From: Isoetes taiwanensis | Lineage: Eukaryota; Streptophyta; Lycopodiopsida; Isoetales; Isoetaceae | Direction: 5' to 3' | Length of the DNA: 64,000 nucleotides | NCBI GenBank assembly: GCA_021234155.1 | Contig: JAJEKV010000210.1 | Span: forward strand, 655,501 to 719,500 | The notes under the pieces: model-generated | Told to the model about the DNA's origin: nothing | Seen by the model: the letters and a program-made list of their open reading frames with translations, nothing else | Database searches by the model: none | Program-made: the position numbers and the translations under genes | In this document: one piece after another, positions 12,590 to 23,883 of the stretch | How positions within the stretch are numbered: position 1 is the stretch's first letter | How the letters are laid out: each line of letters opens with the position of its first letter

Positions 12590-13810
12590 CAGTATTTATA
12601 TCTACCTAAAGCCCTCTTGGCTTGAATGGTTTGCTTCCTCGGGCTAGATCTGCTTGGGCCAAGGTAGAGCTTCTTCTTACCTCTACCTTTTCTTTTTTCT
12701 ACCACATTCCATTCTCTGTCATCCATATCCAAGAGATATTCAATGCTTACCTGGGATGTACTATCCTCTTCTTGCTGCCAGGACTCAGGAACAGGGATCT
12801 TAGGAATAGTGAAGATGAGGCCACCTGTGTCCACCCTAACAGAAAGCTTGATGTTTTTGATGAGAACAGTCATATCTTCACCAATCACCACTTTTGGGTC
12901 ACTGTGATGTTCAACCACCTCATTTGGGGTGATTGCATTTTGAAGGATCTGCTTATTTTCCTGAGTCTCCATGTTTCTGTTGTCCACCTTAATATCCTCA
13001 TTGGAAACTTTTGGAATCCAGACCTGCTTCTGTTGGGCTTGAATAGGAGTAGCCTTAAGCTCTTGAACTGGCCCTTTTGAGTAAGTGATGTTCAGATCCA
13101 GGAATTCATCATTTTTTATCCTGATTTTAATTTTCCTTTTCCAGTCAGACCTGATTCTTTTGGAGATGCAAACTGATGGAAAATTAGTTTGAGGTATGTT
13201 AATTTCAATGACCTCCCCCAAGGACTCGGAAATGGCAGTAAGATGAGATATCGTCCAAAAGGCTGGGGGGAGGTTAGGAAATGAGAGCCAAGTGGTGGTC
13301 TGAATTCCATCGTTCGTGCCCGGAATGAAGTTAGGGGACCATTTCATAAGATAAAAGGGGCATTATATATGGGATCGAGCTTTCTTCTTAGAATCTGCTT
13401 AACTCCAAGTTCATCCCTACAGACAATTTGGAAGGTATTTTTATCCAACTTTAGAATAGACATAATTGGAATGTGTTGGGCCTTAGTAATCCAATTTTTA
13501 ACTTCCGATTGGGGAGGACAATTCCCCGGGAAGTGGATGAATCCGACTGAGCAGGGGAATCAGTATCATTCATGAGCACATTTTTATAAGAAATGGGATA
13601 GGAAGGACCTTTAGTTTTGTCGTTCTTGCCGAGAATAGGAATGGAATTGCTAATCTTGTTTTCTCCAATTTTTGTCTTTGTAATGTTCAGAGCTGAAAGC
13701 TTTACTTCCCCGCAATTCTCACAGTCACAGGAGTTAACCTCTTCCGGATTAAAGAAGCCATTTGAGTCCTTAATCTCGCATTTTTTCGCCGACTTCTTGC
13801 TTTTCATTTG
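12589..13810 (-). pseudogene. L1 ORF1 C-terminal part (DUF4283-like RNA-binding region)
   Basis: The frame from 13347 to 12589 begins KWSPNFIPGTNDGI and contains TTTWLSFPNLPPAFW, the pattern of plant L1 ORF1/DUF4283 proteins; the tail is basic (KRKGRGKKKL). Its stop TGA and the ORF2 ATG share one base (TGATG at 12587-12591 in sense), a stop-start arrangement. The upstream piece 13807-13451, Lys- and Ser-rich with CDCENC, is joined only through frame changes, so this copy is defective. Confidence 0.75.
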
Positions 13811-13918
13811 ATATACTTCGAGCGAAGTATTAACTCCTTCCAGAGGTTCATTATGAGCAAGCCCTGATCTGAATATCTTCCTTTCCCTTTCAATGACATG
13901 GTCTTCTGCATCCTCCCA

Positions 13919-14407
13919 TCACTTAATCAACTTGATGCTTGCATTGGATGTTTCCCTTATCTCGTCCCATTGAATGATCAAGTTTTTAACCTTTGCCAGA
14001 AGATCATCCATGAACGCCCTGAAAACACTGTTCTTTAGGCTGCAACAATCTGTCTTGATGTGTCCCTGTTTAGTCGTTATCAGTTTGTACAGTGTGCTAT
14101 CCAATTCCTGCGCGAAGCCGAAGGTGTTCCAGACCCAATCTCTGTCATTGGCTCTCCCTTCCAAGTAATCTCTGTCTATTGCAGCCATTTTTTCCTTGCA
14201 TGCCAGAATACCAACCTCTTCTTGCACCCCCATGCAGAAGGCTGCTGCTTTCTGCTGATCTTTTATAATTTCAAGTCCTGTGTATATCCCCTTCAGAGTT
14301 TCCCAGGCTTTATCTCTTCTGCTGTCCAACCAAAAGATGTGTGTCCACTCCTCATCCTCAATGATCTTGTCGCTTCTGTTGGAGGATGTTGAAGCTTTGG
14401 TTCTCAT
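13919..14407 (-). pseudogene. L1 5' region reading frame of 162 codons
   Basis: Open from ATG at 14407; charged and probably helical (DEEWTHIFWLDSRRDKAWE). I do not recognise a domain. Its position between the LINE 5' end and ORF1 suggests an N-terminal part of ORF1 or an extra 5' frame. It shares strand and borders with the LINE, so it is not a host gene. Confidence 0.5.
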
Positions 14408-14676
14408 GGTGAACGGGCAATACCGGACTCAGAATAGGATGAATCGACTGATCAAGACGAAGAGACGGCCGTTATCAGAGCGCAAGTTTGCCAGTTTTTC
14501 CTTTTTTCCCCCTTTTTCCACCAGTACAGGAATAAACCGCCAATGATGATATCTCTCTGCCCAAGAACCCTCAATGTGGCAGGCCGTACCTGAGAACCAA
14601 AAAAAGAAATCCTATAAATCTAAAGCTACCCTACTCTACCAGCCCCTTAGATCTGGCGCGGGGCCCAAGAACAATT

Positions 14677-15120
14677 CTAGTTTGAAACCAAGTACCTCCA
14701 GACCACCACGTCAAGATCCCTGATATACTGGGATGGCTGGAGATCAAAGAAGGATGCCCAATGGTAAATAGGTTCGATTCCAAACTCCAAGGGGGCACTC
14801 ATGGTGAAAAGATTTCGCTGGTAATTGTTTCCAATACCCAGGTATGGTCGAGAGTTGTGAGCTGCCACCCTTAACGAGCCAGATCTGTCGAAGCACAGAA
14901 TGCACAAGAAAAACGAATTGAGACCAAACCTGCAAAAACCTATTCTAGACCGAGAATCGACTGCTATGGAGATCAAATTCTCTATGGTGACTAAGGAATC
15001 CTGGAATTCCATGGGAATGTTTGCAATTCCCAACCCCTGGAGAACAGCTTCAAGCAAAGCCTCATCCATCGGGGTTGGGGGTTCCTCCCCAGAGCTGGGC
15101 GCTAAACTGAGGGCGCTCAA
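14677..15120 (-). pseudogene. L1 5'-most reading frame
   Basis: 147 codons starting 17 bases inside the LINE 5' end (ATG at 15120; an earlier ATG in another frame is at 15127-15125). It begins MSALSLAPSSGEEPPTP. No known domain. It may be the first ORF1 exon-like part or leader; the region 14408-14676 between it and the next frame shows no coding continuity. Confidence 0.45.
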
Positions 15121-15136
15121 CGTTCATTTTTAAAAT

Positions 15137-17636
15137 CAACTTCATCTCTAATATCATGTGCAATATCTTCTAATTCATCATCACCAAGCTGTAGATGCAG
15201 TAAATGTGGGGCCTCGTTACCAATTTCTTCATTTTCTTCAACATCATAATCCAGGATATCATTACTTCGTGCCTCTATTGGTGGACAAAGCAGATTTTCA
15301 ATTGAATTGCTGCAATCATCACTTGAATCACGATCCTCTACTTGATCATCTACCCTTTGGTTGACGTCATTCTGCGCCACATCAATTCCCTCAAGTAAGA
15401 GGGTTGGATCAGTCTCTGTAGATGCCAAGTTCATATGCAAAGTAGAAGGATCAATCATATGGCGAGATCTAGTTGTTGCATGAACCACGATCCACCAATT
15501 AGTATCATTCTGATTTTTATGGAAGAAAACCTGCTCAACTTGTCTAGGATAAACGAACGGCTCATCCATTTCTCTTAAAAATTTAGTAGAATTAACCTCA
15601 TAAAAACCTGATGGATGTTGTCTCATTGTGCAATTTCTCCCTTGGTAACATGCTTTGAACCACTTTACCTTCAATAGATTGACTTTGAAGGAGCGAAAAT
15701 CCACTTCAATAATATCTGTTATTTGACCAACATAATTGAGATCACTTTCTAATAGTTGATTGTCTCTAGCAGAAGCTTGAGATTTTTGCTCGAAACATGC
15801 TGCAATACCACTATCAAATGTAACTCTACTTTGATCAGTGTGCATGACTCGGAAATGTTGTCCATATGCCCACATTGATGTGTAGAATCTTGCCTACAAG
15901 AGATAGAAATCAAGAACAATCAATAATACTTAAATGGCAAAATTTAGTAATAGAAATGCAACTTTGTTTTTTGAAAAATGGAGTAAAATTGCAACATACC
16001 TTCTTTGAACAACCAAGGGCTACATTATAGTCATCTACTGGAATTTCACACCCTTGGCTTTCTGATTCTCTCATCTTGCCTAACAACCACTCTCGTGGCA
16101 TAGATCTTTTGAGGTCCTTGGCCGTTTTCCATGTCTTGACTTCCTTGTTAGACCATGACTTCTTCTAGCTTCCTCTCTTTCCTTACGAGCAATCTCATAT
16201 TTCTCTCTCCATGTATCCAAGCTATCACAGTTAGCTATTACCCACTTGTTTATCTCGAAGTACATTTCTGTATTGAGTTTCCGTTCCACACCAGTGCCTT
16301 CAAGAACTTCTCCTATATCTTCTACACATTGTTCTGTCTTCCATATACGTGGGGCATCAGCGTCTAATGATGAGGTTGCTTCACCCATAAAGAAAAGAAT
16401 CTCTTGTACATAATGCCCTTCAGCCATGCATGCTTCTGGTCTAGCCATTTGACGAACAAAGCCTTTCAAAACTTTCATATATCGTTCCAAAAAGAACATC
16501 CAACGACCAGGAGCCGGTCCAACCAAACGTATTTCTTCAGGAATGTGTACTAGAAGATGCATTTGGAGATCAAACAAGCTAGTAGGAAACACACGCTATG
16601 CATAATAATTCTGCAACTTCAACCTCCATCGTTGATATTTCGGAGGCATTGATTTCTTTTAATGACACCCATCTTTATAATAAAGAAAACAATAAAAGTT
16701 AACTTTCGTGATGGTAAAATAAAAAATATTGTCAAGTCCTTTTTGGTTTCTCGATAGTTACATTCCCACGCATGTGATGTGCTAGTGGCAAAAATTTCTT
16801 ACGGCTGCGATATATTTGCTTGGATAGATGCTTTGACCGATAAGATGTTAAGTTATCTCCACAAGATGGGCATCCATTATATCCACTTGTTTGTAAACCT
16901 ACATATGATATTTAAACATTAGAATGAAGAGACTATATTATCATAAGCTAAGTATGCTCAATGGCTTGGATACACACCTGATGCAACACTTAATCCTGGA
17001 TAGTCATGGATAGTGAAATAGCATATAGCATGAAACGTAAAGACATGAGGTGACCTTGTGACATCATACATACTAATCCCCTTCCATAGTACTTGCAACT
17101 CTTCTATGAGTGGCTCTAGATACACATCCATATTTCTTTCTTGATATTTACCTACATATAACACAAAATATGAGGACAGAGAATTAAAAAAAAAAAATAT
17201 AGCAAATAAAATATACGTACCTGGAACAATAAGTGTTAGCATAAGATGCCCTGTCTTTGTTGCTAGCCAAGAAGGGATATTGTAATTCACCACCACAACA
17301 GGCCATACACTATGACTAGATGACCTTTGGCCAAATGGACAAACACCATCCAACCCAGTGCCAAGGCGCATGTTTCTTGGTTCTTCTTTAAATACTGACC
17401 ATTTATCCTCAATGTGCTTCATTGCTTCACCGTCCACAGTGAGATGTAAAGTGCCATCTGTGCTACGATGTTTTGAATGAAATTCCATAAGCGCACTGAG
17501 CGATGGGCAACGGAAGATCCTTTGTAACCTTGGTATTATTGGCATGTGGCGCAAGACCTTTCTGGGAACCTTTGTCGTTCTCATCTTGGTATCATACCTT
17601 GGTTCATTGCATTTTGGGCACATATTCAAGTTCTCC
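15137..17636 (-). pseudogene. CACTA TNP2-type transposase (Transposase_21, DUF4218, DUF4216), truncated
   Basis: Sense order: CPKCNEPRYD at 17629, then the TNP2 core (MRLGTGLDGVCPFG, PVVVVNYNIPSWLATK); a zinc-like exon at about 16905-16735 (GLQTSGYNGCPSCGDN); a DUF4218 block at 16592-16080 (FPTSLFDLQMHLLVHIPEE, GRWMFFLERYMKVLKGFVR); and a DUF4216-type exon at 15875-15137 (VKWFKACYQGRNC, MDEPFVYPRQVEQVFF). Introns separate the blocks. The last codons and stop lie beyond the LINE, at 2699-2725. The N-terminal exons expected before CPKC are absent: at about 17636 the sequence switches to a plus-strand gene. A frame change just upstream of FPTSLFDLQ also indicates decay. Confidence 0.88.
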
Positions 17637-17639
17637 TAT

Positions 17640-18822
17640 TCTTGCTCAATTAAAGGAGCACTTTGGCGTTGGTTTTTCTAGACGGCATGTACTAAAAAGG
17701 CTCGCTCGGAAATGGAACCAATACAGGTGAGTTTTGCTTTATAATTTGTGGACAATTCAAGATCTAAGAAAGAAATTATAATTCTCTTTATAGTTTGTGA
17801 ATTTTGTTTCTTTAATTTAAGAACTAAATAGAAAAAGTTTGAATTTATAGAACTTATTTGAGAAACGAAGTAAGAGAAGATCCTAGCATGACTAAGCCTG
17901 ATGAGGTAAGTCAAGATGCATGGGATTTATTTGTTGAAGACAGTAAGAAGGTGTATGAACGGAATATTCGAGCTGCGGCCGCAAGAGAATCGAAGCAAAT
18001 AACAGGATCTGGTGGAGATGACTATATCAAAACTCAACTTGTAAGTTCCCTTTATTTGGCATTTAGAACGTTCGTATTTTTTATTAGGTCTTACTAGCTT
18101 TAGATGTCTATTCAGTTCACGCACTATTGTGGCTATCCGACGGACATTGAACTTGATAATATAAAGAAGGCAGTGGGTTCCAAAAGTGGATTAAAGACCA
18201 AGAGACCTTTGGTAAACAGGTATGCGCTTATTTGTATATGATATTGACATTATAAATGTTGTTTAATATGTACCTTCACTATTTGCTTAGTTTAATGCAA
18301 GAGATTTCGTAGGCAAGGGTGCCACAAAGCCAATCTTCAAACGCAAAAACGTTGAGAAGGTAAGCTTATAATTATTTTGCCATTGTCATTAGCTTTAAAT
18401 CATTTCTTTAACTATTTTTCTTTTCGGTATATAGCTTAATGAAGTAAGTGATGGCAAAGAATATCAAGAGGGAGCATCAGATCAAGTGAATGTAGATGCA
18501 CTAGTTGAAGACGAAATGGACGTAGTTGGGTTACACGATGAGCTCTATAACCACTAAGACTTCTTGATTTCATGAATGAGATAAACAAAAATCTAATTCT
18601 GATGTTTTATTTGTAAATGTACAGGAAGAGGATAAAACTGATAATACTGGATCCTCTGATAGTGATGCTAGCTCATCAACTGAATCATCGAGTGCATCAG
18701 GGAGCTCCAGTAGTGAAAACGAGTCTGAAGAATCACCTACCCCACCCAAGAAGAAGAAAACATGTGCTGACATTGCAAGAGAAATTTATTTGCGACGTGG
18801 GGAGTATGAGCCATCTATGTGA
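17640..18822 (+). pseudogene. CACTA accessory gene (Ptta/En/Spm Transposase_24-like), 5' truncated
   Basis: Exons that join in phase with GT-AG introns: to 17726 (FSRRHVLKRLARKWNQYR), 17851-18040 (TYLRNEVRED, SQDAWDLFVEDSKKVYERN), 18103-18219, 18302-18359, then 18435 onward, and a last exon ending at TGA 18820-18822 with a Ser/Glu-rich acidic stretch and PKKKK. The WNQYR...Y.R and W..FV...KK.YERN pattern resembles plant transposase family 24, the TNPA-like second CACTA protein. The exon before 17640 is missing because the head-to-head TNP2 remnant starts there. How exon 18435 joins the last exon (about 18626) is unclear because a stop (18556-18558) intervenes. Confidence 0.68.
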
Positions 18823-20313
18823 ACAAATTTATATACAATTGATGTATGAGAATTTGGATTTTATGTTTGTTTCGAATATTTGAATTCTTAATATAAATTT
18901 TGTTTGAGCAATGATTTTTTTGTTTCAAATCAAAAGCTTTTGTACATATTAGTTTTACTTTAAATATATTTATAAAAACAAGGTGCTGCGCACGGAGGGT
19001 TGCCCTCCATGGCCGGAGGGTGAAGTGGCTTAAATCATAGTTCAAAGTCATATTTTGTCAAATTGCTACTTCTGGACAATAGAATACTTGAGAAAGAAGT
19101 AATATCTCTTGCGATTGACATTGTACTATAGATAAAATATGGAAGATTGTAAACTAGAACCGTGCCACTATTTTAGGCAATGGATGTTGCATCTGTTGTT
19201 GCAAATCTATAAGGTTCTATGTTTGCTTACTTGCTTACTCAAAAGTGGTCATAATGTAGAAAACAACAGACTTTGATGACGCTTGAAGAACACAGTGAGA
19301 AGAACGGTTTGCCTTTTATTCTAAAGCTAAAATCCTAAGCAATGCGGCTATGTCACAGGCTTCTACATCAAGTATGCAAGGGCATTTTGTTTGTGTTTGT
19401 GGACCTCTGTTGCTGCTGGACTTAGAGCGTTTTGCTTCTTGGCGGTCGCCATAGCCCCAATGCACTGTCTATCTTGCCGGTTAGGCGGTTCAAACATGAG
19501 CGACACACAATGCAGGTGATCGCCAGTTTACAGGGAACAATGGGTTTGGATCAGTACCACCACCATGGTCCTAGCACATTTGATCTCCTTTTCAGTAGTC
19601 TGTTATAAACCAGGCTTAGGTTTCTCTCCGAGAAAGGTCAGGTTGATTATGATGACCGTCCTCTAACATTTCCAAGAAGCAAGTAATGATGAGAGATGCA
19701 CTACAAGAGAATGCTTGTTCTGCGTCAAAAAAATCGTCAGATAGTCTTTACAATATCGTCAGGGGCCCAGACCCGAGAACACCCGAGAGTGTGTTTTCAT
19801 GTTTTTTGTTTTGTTTTCATGTTTCTTGTTGGGTCATTTCGTGCCCTAGAAATGAAAGATACATGGGCATATTCTTAGGGATCCCGTTTGTGAGACACAT
19901 ACAGCAACATGACACAATGTGGTCATCAACTAAATTTTAATAAGTTTTCCGTTAGACCCTCTTCATATAAAAAAAACCCATTATGAATGAAAGCATCTTT
20001 CAATAAAAATAAAATAAAAATTAGGCTAGAATCGCAAGAAATGCCGTAGGCTTAGTACGGCTGGTGCTCTAAAAAAAGGGCCAAATAGTAGCCCTAGAAA
20101 TGAAAGATGGATGGGCATATTCTTAGGGATCCCATTCGTGAGACACATACAACAACATGACACAATGTGATCAAAGTTTTTTTCCCAAAAAGCATGAGCG
20201 AGAAAGCTTGACTAGAGTCCTCAACTAAATTTTAATAAGTTTTCCCATCAGAACCCTCTTCATCACACGACCTAATTAATCAAATAATGCGACTATAGCC
20301 TACTATAACACTG
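18823..20313. other. Intergenic part of the CACTA element
   Basis: No gene. A short hairpin GGAGGG-TTG-CCCTCC lies at about 18996-19010. A block at 19845-19920 (ccctagaaatgaaagata...) is repeated at 20092-20170. The stretch 19440-19556 matches 25607-25732 (listed). Confidence 0.55.
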
Positions 20314-20859
20314 TTAATAGAAGACTAGACTAGGCATGAAATACGTATTTATGACATTTATGACGATTACTATAAACATTTTGAGACAACTTGAACCCTT
20401 GTTCAGGCCATCCTTTAGCATACTCGCAAGACAAATACCACTTTTAGCAGAAGGGATGGATGCCACCAATGAAGCAAACTTTTTTGGTTTGAGCCTTCCC
20501 TGCAAATACGGTCAGCTGAGAAAAAATTAAACTGGTTTCAGATACATCTGAGCACAAATTTCACCTTATTCGTTGTTAAATCCTCCAGTATTGCTAGTAG
20601 CTTCACAGTTTTCTCTATTTCACTTTTCCCTGGAAGTCCAGGATCCCCCTCACATGTAGCATTGTAAGCTTTTAGCGCGCTCTCATAGTCTTCTAGATAT
20701 TGATAGGTCTATAAAACCAGAGTTGTTTAACAAGATTTGACAAAAACAAAACAGAAATGGCATGCAATACCACAGGCGGAATTCCTAAAACTAGAATAAT
20801 AGCCGAGACCGGATATTTGGCACCTAAGCCCAAGGCCCATTTCCGAGCCGAGGCCTCAG

Positions 20860-21085
20860 AAGTGGCAAATATCTGGCCTCGAATCTACAAGAAGTGGCAA
20901 ATATCTGGCCTCGAATCTACAACCAAGGCCACTCATGTTTTGTTATCCGAGATTAAGACTAATAACCACCTTATCAAGCTTATATAGATGGAAACCAATT
21001 AACCAGTTATCTGGCATTGAACCGATAGCCACCTTATTGAGCTTATATGGGTGGAAGCCAGTTAACTAGTTATCAAGCATCGAAC
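20860..21085 (+). repeat. Two short tandem duplications
   Basis: A 32-bp phrase gaagtggcaaatatctggcc... is repeated head to tail at about 20858-20920, and a 65-bp unit (gccaccttatt.agcttatat) at about 20955-21083. They lie in an intron-like part of the captured block. Confidence 0.75.
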
Positions 21086-21639
21086 GTACAGCCTCAATCA
21101 CACATTTTTAATTTCAGCCCCTTTACGTTATGTAAAACTAGTATTTTATTAGGTATTTTTGATGAGCAATTTTGAGCATTGTAAAAGTACCTTATTTAAG
21201 TTCAAGGTAAGTCACCAATTAGAATTCGTGGTTGCAAGCAGATACATAGAAAAGCCATGCTACCTTTATGGCACGATTGATATTTTGCATTCCAAAATGG
21301 TTCTTTCACCACATCCAACATGAGATTAAATCCTCGGTCTCATTTGGTCCAATTTCATCTTTCATGCACCTCTTTAAGACAAAATTGCAACGCGTCAAGC
21401 TTGATGAGATAAATTTTTTCTCAGATATGGTTGTAGTACAAGCGACCTATTTTCTTAGGACCAACTCGTAACGGGACTTAGCAATTGAGAATCTTGCCCA
21501 CTCACAATTCATTGTAAGTCAGCCGCAGATTAAGAAAATGAAACTAAGGCTGCCACATAATATCATTAACCCGATTTCCAAAGATGCCAAATCATTTTTA
21601 TCTACTTCATTTTGATTCGCACCAATTAACTCCTAAAAC

Positions 21640-22640
21640 TTATGAGTCATTTCTTGGCCGAGGTTTCGCTCCAAAGAAGCTTTTTGCGTAAGAATCTCGT
21701 AATATCCGTGAGAGTAATATTGGACTACGTAGGATAAGCCTTGTTTACAACATCAACATCTTTGTTTCATCTCTCGCATCAAATGCAATATTTAGTTGTA
21801 GTTTCTCAAATCCCCTCAAGTGACAAACTTGGTTCTTGATTCGGATCGTTTGGAAGGACCTTTGATAGCTGCATTATTACGTTCTTCGTGAGGTCGTGGT
21901 AATGTTGGCCCCGGAAAAAGGAAAGTTGACAAATTATAGTGGGTAATAATAATATGTGATTACCAAAAAAGTTAAAGGGTTAACACACTTGCCCGAATGA
22001 GCTTAATCTAAAGGTGAAGATGTGCAAGACGTTCTACAATTGCCCTTATTGCCTTTACGCACATTAATTCCGTGATCATCATCTGCGGGTACTTGCTAGG
22101 AGATACTTAACCAAATGTTGAAGGACTCGGCCTCAAGAATCGCCAAGGAATGAGATGGGCTATGCCTTCCAATCGCCCAAGTGACCAAGCACTAGCACTC
22201 TTTAAATATCTTCTTGTTCCATAGTGAGCGCATCAAGCAAAGCACGTGACTCCATTGGCTCGAATAATGCTTGTTGCCGGTGATTCATCAAATGCAACGA
22301 TGAAGCCCGAGCCATAATAGCCGCAAAAAAAACACATCAAGGAACATGCCAACATAAAGGAAATATAATGTGCAATGATAAATTTATGCAAATAAGAAAT
22401 TTCCTACATAAGAGTTCTACCTGGAAGACGATCATTTCCATTGCTTTGAGCAGCATTCTCAACAAGCCCGCCAACTCCCCCAGCACCTACGATAAATTGT
22501 GCAAGTTGTTGTGTGTGTTTTACAACTTCTCGTACTAGAGTTGCTCCTTGCTTACACACTTGATGATCAACATCCTTCAAAGACAAAAAAATGCTTTGGG
22601 AAAAACATCTGATGCTACCAGAACCTGTAAATGCAATCAA
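21640..22640 (-). pseudogene. SPAG6/PF16-like armadillo protein fragment
   Basis: Sense-strand segments match the C-terminal half of the axonemal central-apparatus protein SPAG6/PF16: LKDVDHQVCKQGATLVREVV then KHTQQLAQFIVGAGGVGGLV and GNDRLPG (22580-22420), then an intron, IMALGF-type exon (about 22335-22200), SASAWSLGRIGRHSPSHSL after restoring single-base gaps (about 22215-22130), KAIRAIVERLAHLHL (about 22060), QLSKVLPNDP (about 21870) and VQYYSHGYYEILTQKASL (about 21725-21670). Order and spacing follow the family. About one single-base gap per 60-100 bp breaks the frame. In animals and algae the protein sits in the flagellar central pair; plants without motile sperm generally lack it. Confidence 0.8.
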
Positions 22641-23429
22641 ATTTCTTTATTTCATTTCAATTCACAAGATGGGCAAGTTTAATTTAAATACTTGTTGTAT
22701 GCATTGCAAGATTTACCTCTGCAAGTGTGCCTTGCAATTTGACTCAAACACAAACAAACCTGACACCAATGATTTTGTTAGATAAACCAGCTTTTATTAT
22801 CGAGTACAAAATGGGATTTAAACTAGTATAATTTTCAGAGTTTTGAATTGATTCTTATCATCTAGAAGGTTGTAAAACATGCAGTTCATGGATATATTAT
22901 ATATTAAGGAACTCCATAATACCATTGGTTAGTTATTAGGAGAAACTTTGGCTAGAAAACGACAGTGGGCTTTAACCAAGTACATATGGACCTCAATTAA
23001 TTCGTCAAGCATGTTATGAATGATAACCAAAGATTGATAACGTACACCAAGACTGGCCATCCTTGATATCGAGTTCAATGGCTTGTTTTGCATGCTTAAT
23101 GCTTTCCTCAATAACTGCTGCTTCATCGGGTGTTTATCGTCGGGGGCCTGAAAATAAATAATAGTTACAAGAGAACAAGAAAACTACTTTTTATTGTAAA
23201 TATATACCATTTGTCTAAGATGCCCATTCTTCAAAAGCCAAGAGGTTGCCTTTCGTTGGAGGAACCAAGAAAAGTACCTTCTTCCCATGCAAGAAATCGT
23301 TTTCAGCTAAAAGCTGCAGATGCACAACATGGTCATTTTCTTTGATAGAATCATAACTAAAGTACTTCCTTTTTGCTCCAGCTAGACGATAACCTCTCTC
23401 GGGTCTCTTACCGATAAGCATGGGTGAAC

Positions 23430-23870
23430 CAAGGTGCTCTTGATATCATCGTGGCCATAACTATCAGCTAAATCTAATGGCAATTCTTTTCCATTTGTAA
23501 CAAGGATATCAGCTCCATGACTTAAAAGTAATTTGACAATATGAAAACTACCACTTCTAGCAGCTCAATGGAGAGGGGTGTCCCCAACATTAGTAGTTGA
23601 ACCAACACAAGCCTTGTTATGCAACAACCATTCTATCGCTTCACGCTTGCCATTCCAAGTCGCATAGTGCAAAGTCGCGTGTATCCCCGCCAAGGTTTTT
23701 CTTATCCACATCCGAGCCATGCAAAATGTTCATGCGCATGTTGCCACGGCGGGCATAAAATGGAATGGTTTTGCTCCATGTGCATCACAAAGCTTCTTTG
23801 TCAGCTCCAGCCCTTGTTGTGTGCAAGGTCCTAGAGATTCGAAGATAACAAGGGTGCTAGAGTTGCTTTC
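23430..23870 (-). pseudogene. Ankyrin-repeat gene fragment
   Basis: The sense strand shows two recognisable ankyrin repeats: LHYATWNGKREAIEWLLHNK and, after NVG, DTPLH-stop-AARSGSFHIVKLLLSHGAD, ending LPLDLADSYGHDDIK. The stop replaces the residue usually Cys or Leu in TPLH.AA. Upstream pieces (LCDAHGAKPF, ARRGNMRMNILHGSDVDKKN) need frame changes. It lies between the TORTIFOLIA1-like and TTC5-like fragments on the same strand and may have been part of a separate captured gene. Confidence 0.72.
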
Positions 23871-23883
23871 TGCGAATCGCTTA

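Larger units (their letters stand above)
2726..15136 (-). mobile_element. L1-type LINE retrotransposon, full length but interrupted
   Basis: A minus-strand LINE ending in a 15-nt poly(A) (poly-T on this strand at about 2726-2740). It is flanked by a 19-bp target duplication, CAACTTCATCTCTAATATC, at 2707-2725 and 15137-15155. Order in the sense direction: ORF1 region (15120 to 12589), ORF2 with endonuclease, reverse transcriptase and C-terminal zinc finger (12589 to about 3175), 3' UTR, poly(A). Removing the 5731-bp insert at 4048-9778 and one TAAT leaves about 6.7 kb, a normal size for plant L1. It landed in the final codons of the CACTA transposase gene: joining the flanks restores a transposase ending DIRDEVVL then stop. 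Confidence 0.9.
20314..23160 (-). pseudogene. TTC5-like tetratricopeptide gene fragments, interrupted
   Basis: Three exon-like blocks. At 23150-23040 the sense strand reads EAAVIEESIKHAKQAIELD then IKDGQSW, followed by a decayed N-A-CLTN stretch. At 20710-20565 it reads YQYLEDYESALKAYNA and GDPGLPGKSEIEK; at 20505-20314 it reads GRLKPKKFASLVASIPSAKS and LKDGLNKG. Plant tetratricopeptide protein 5 has these segments in this order. Donor and acceptor sites remain (CAG before GRLKPKK), so the copy came from genomic DNA rather than mRNA. The SPAG6-like fragment sits between the first and second block. Stops and indels mark it as non-functional. Confidence 0.66.
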
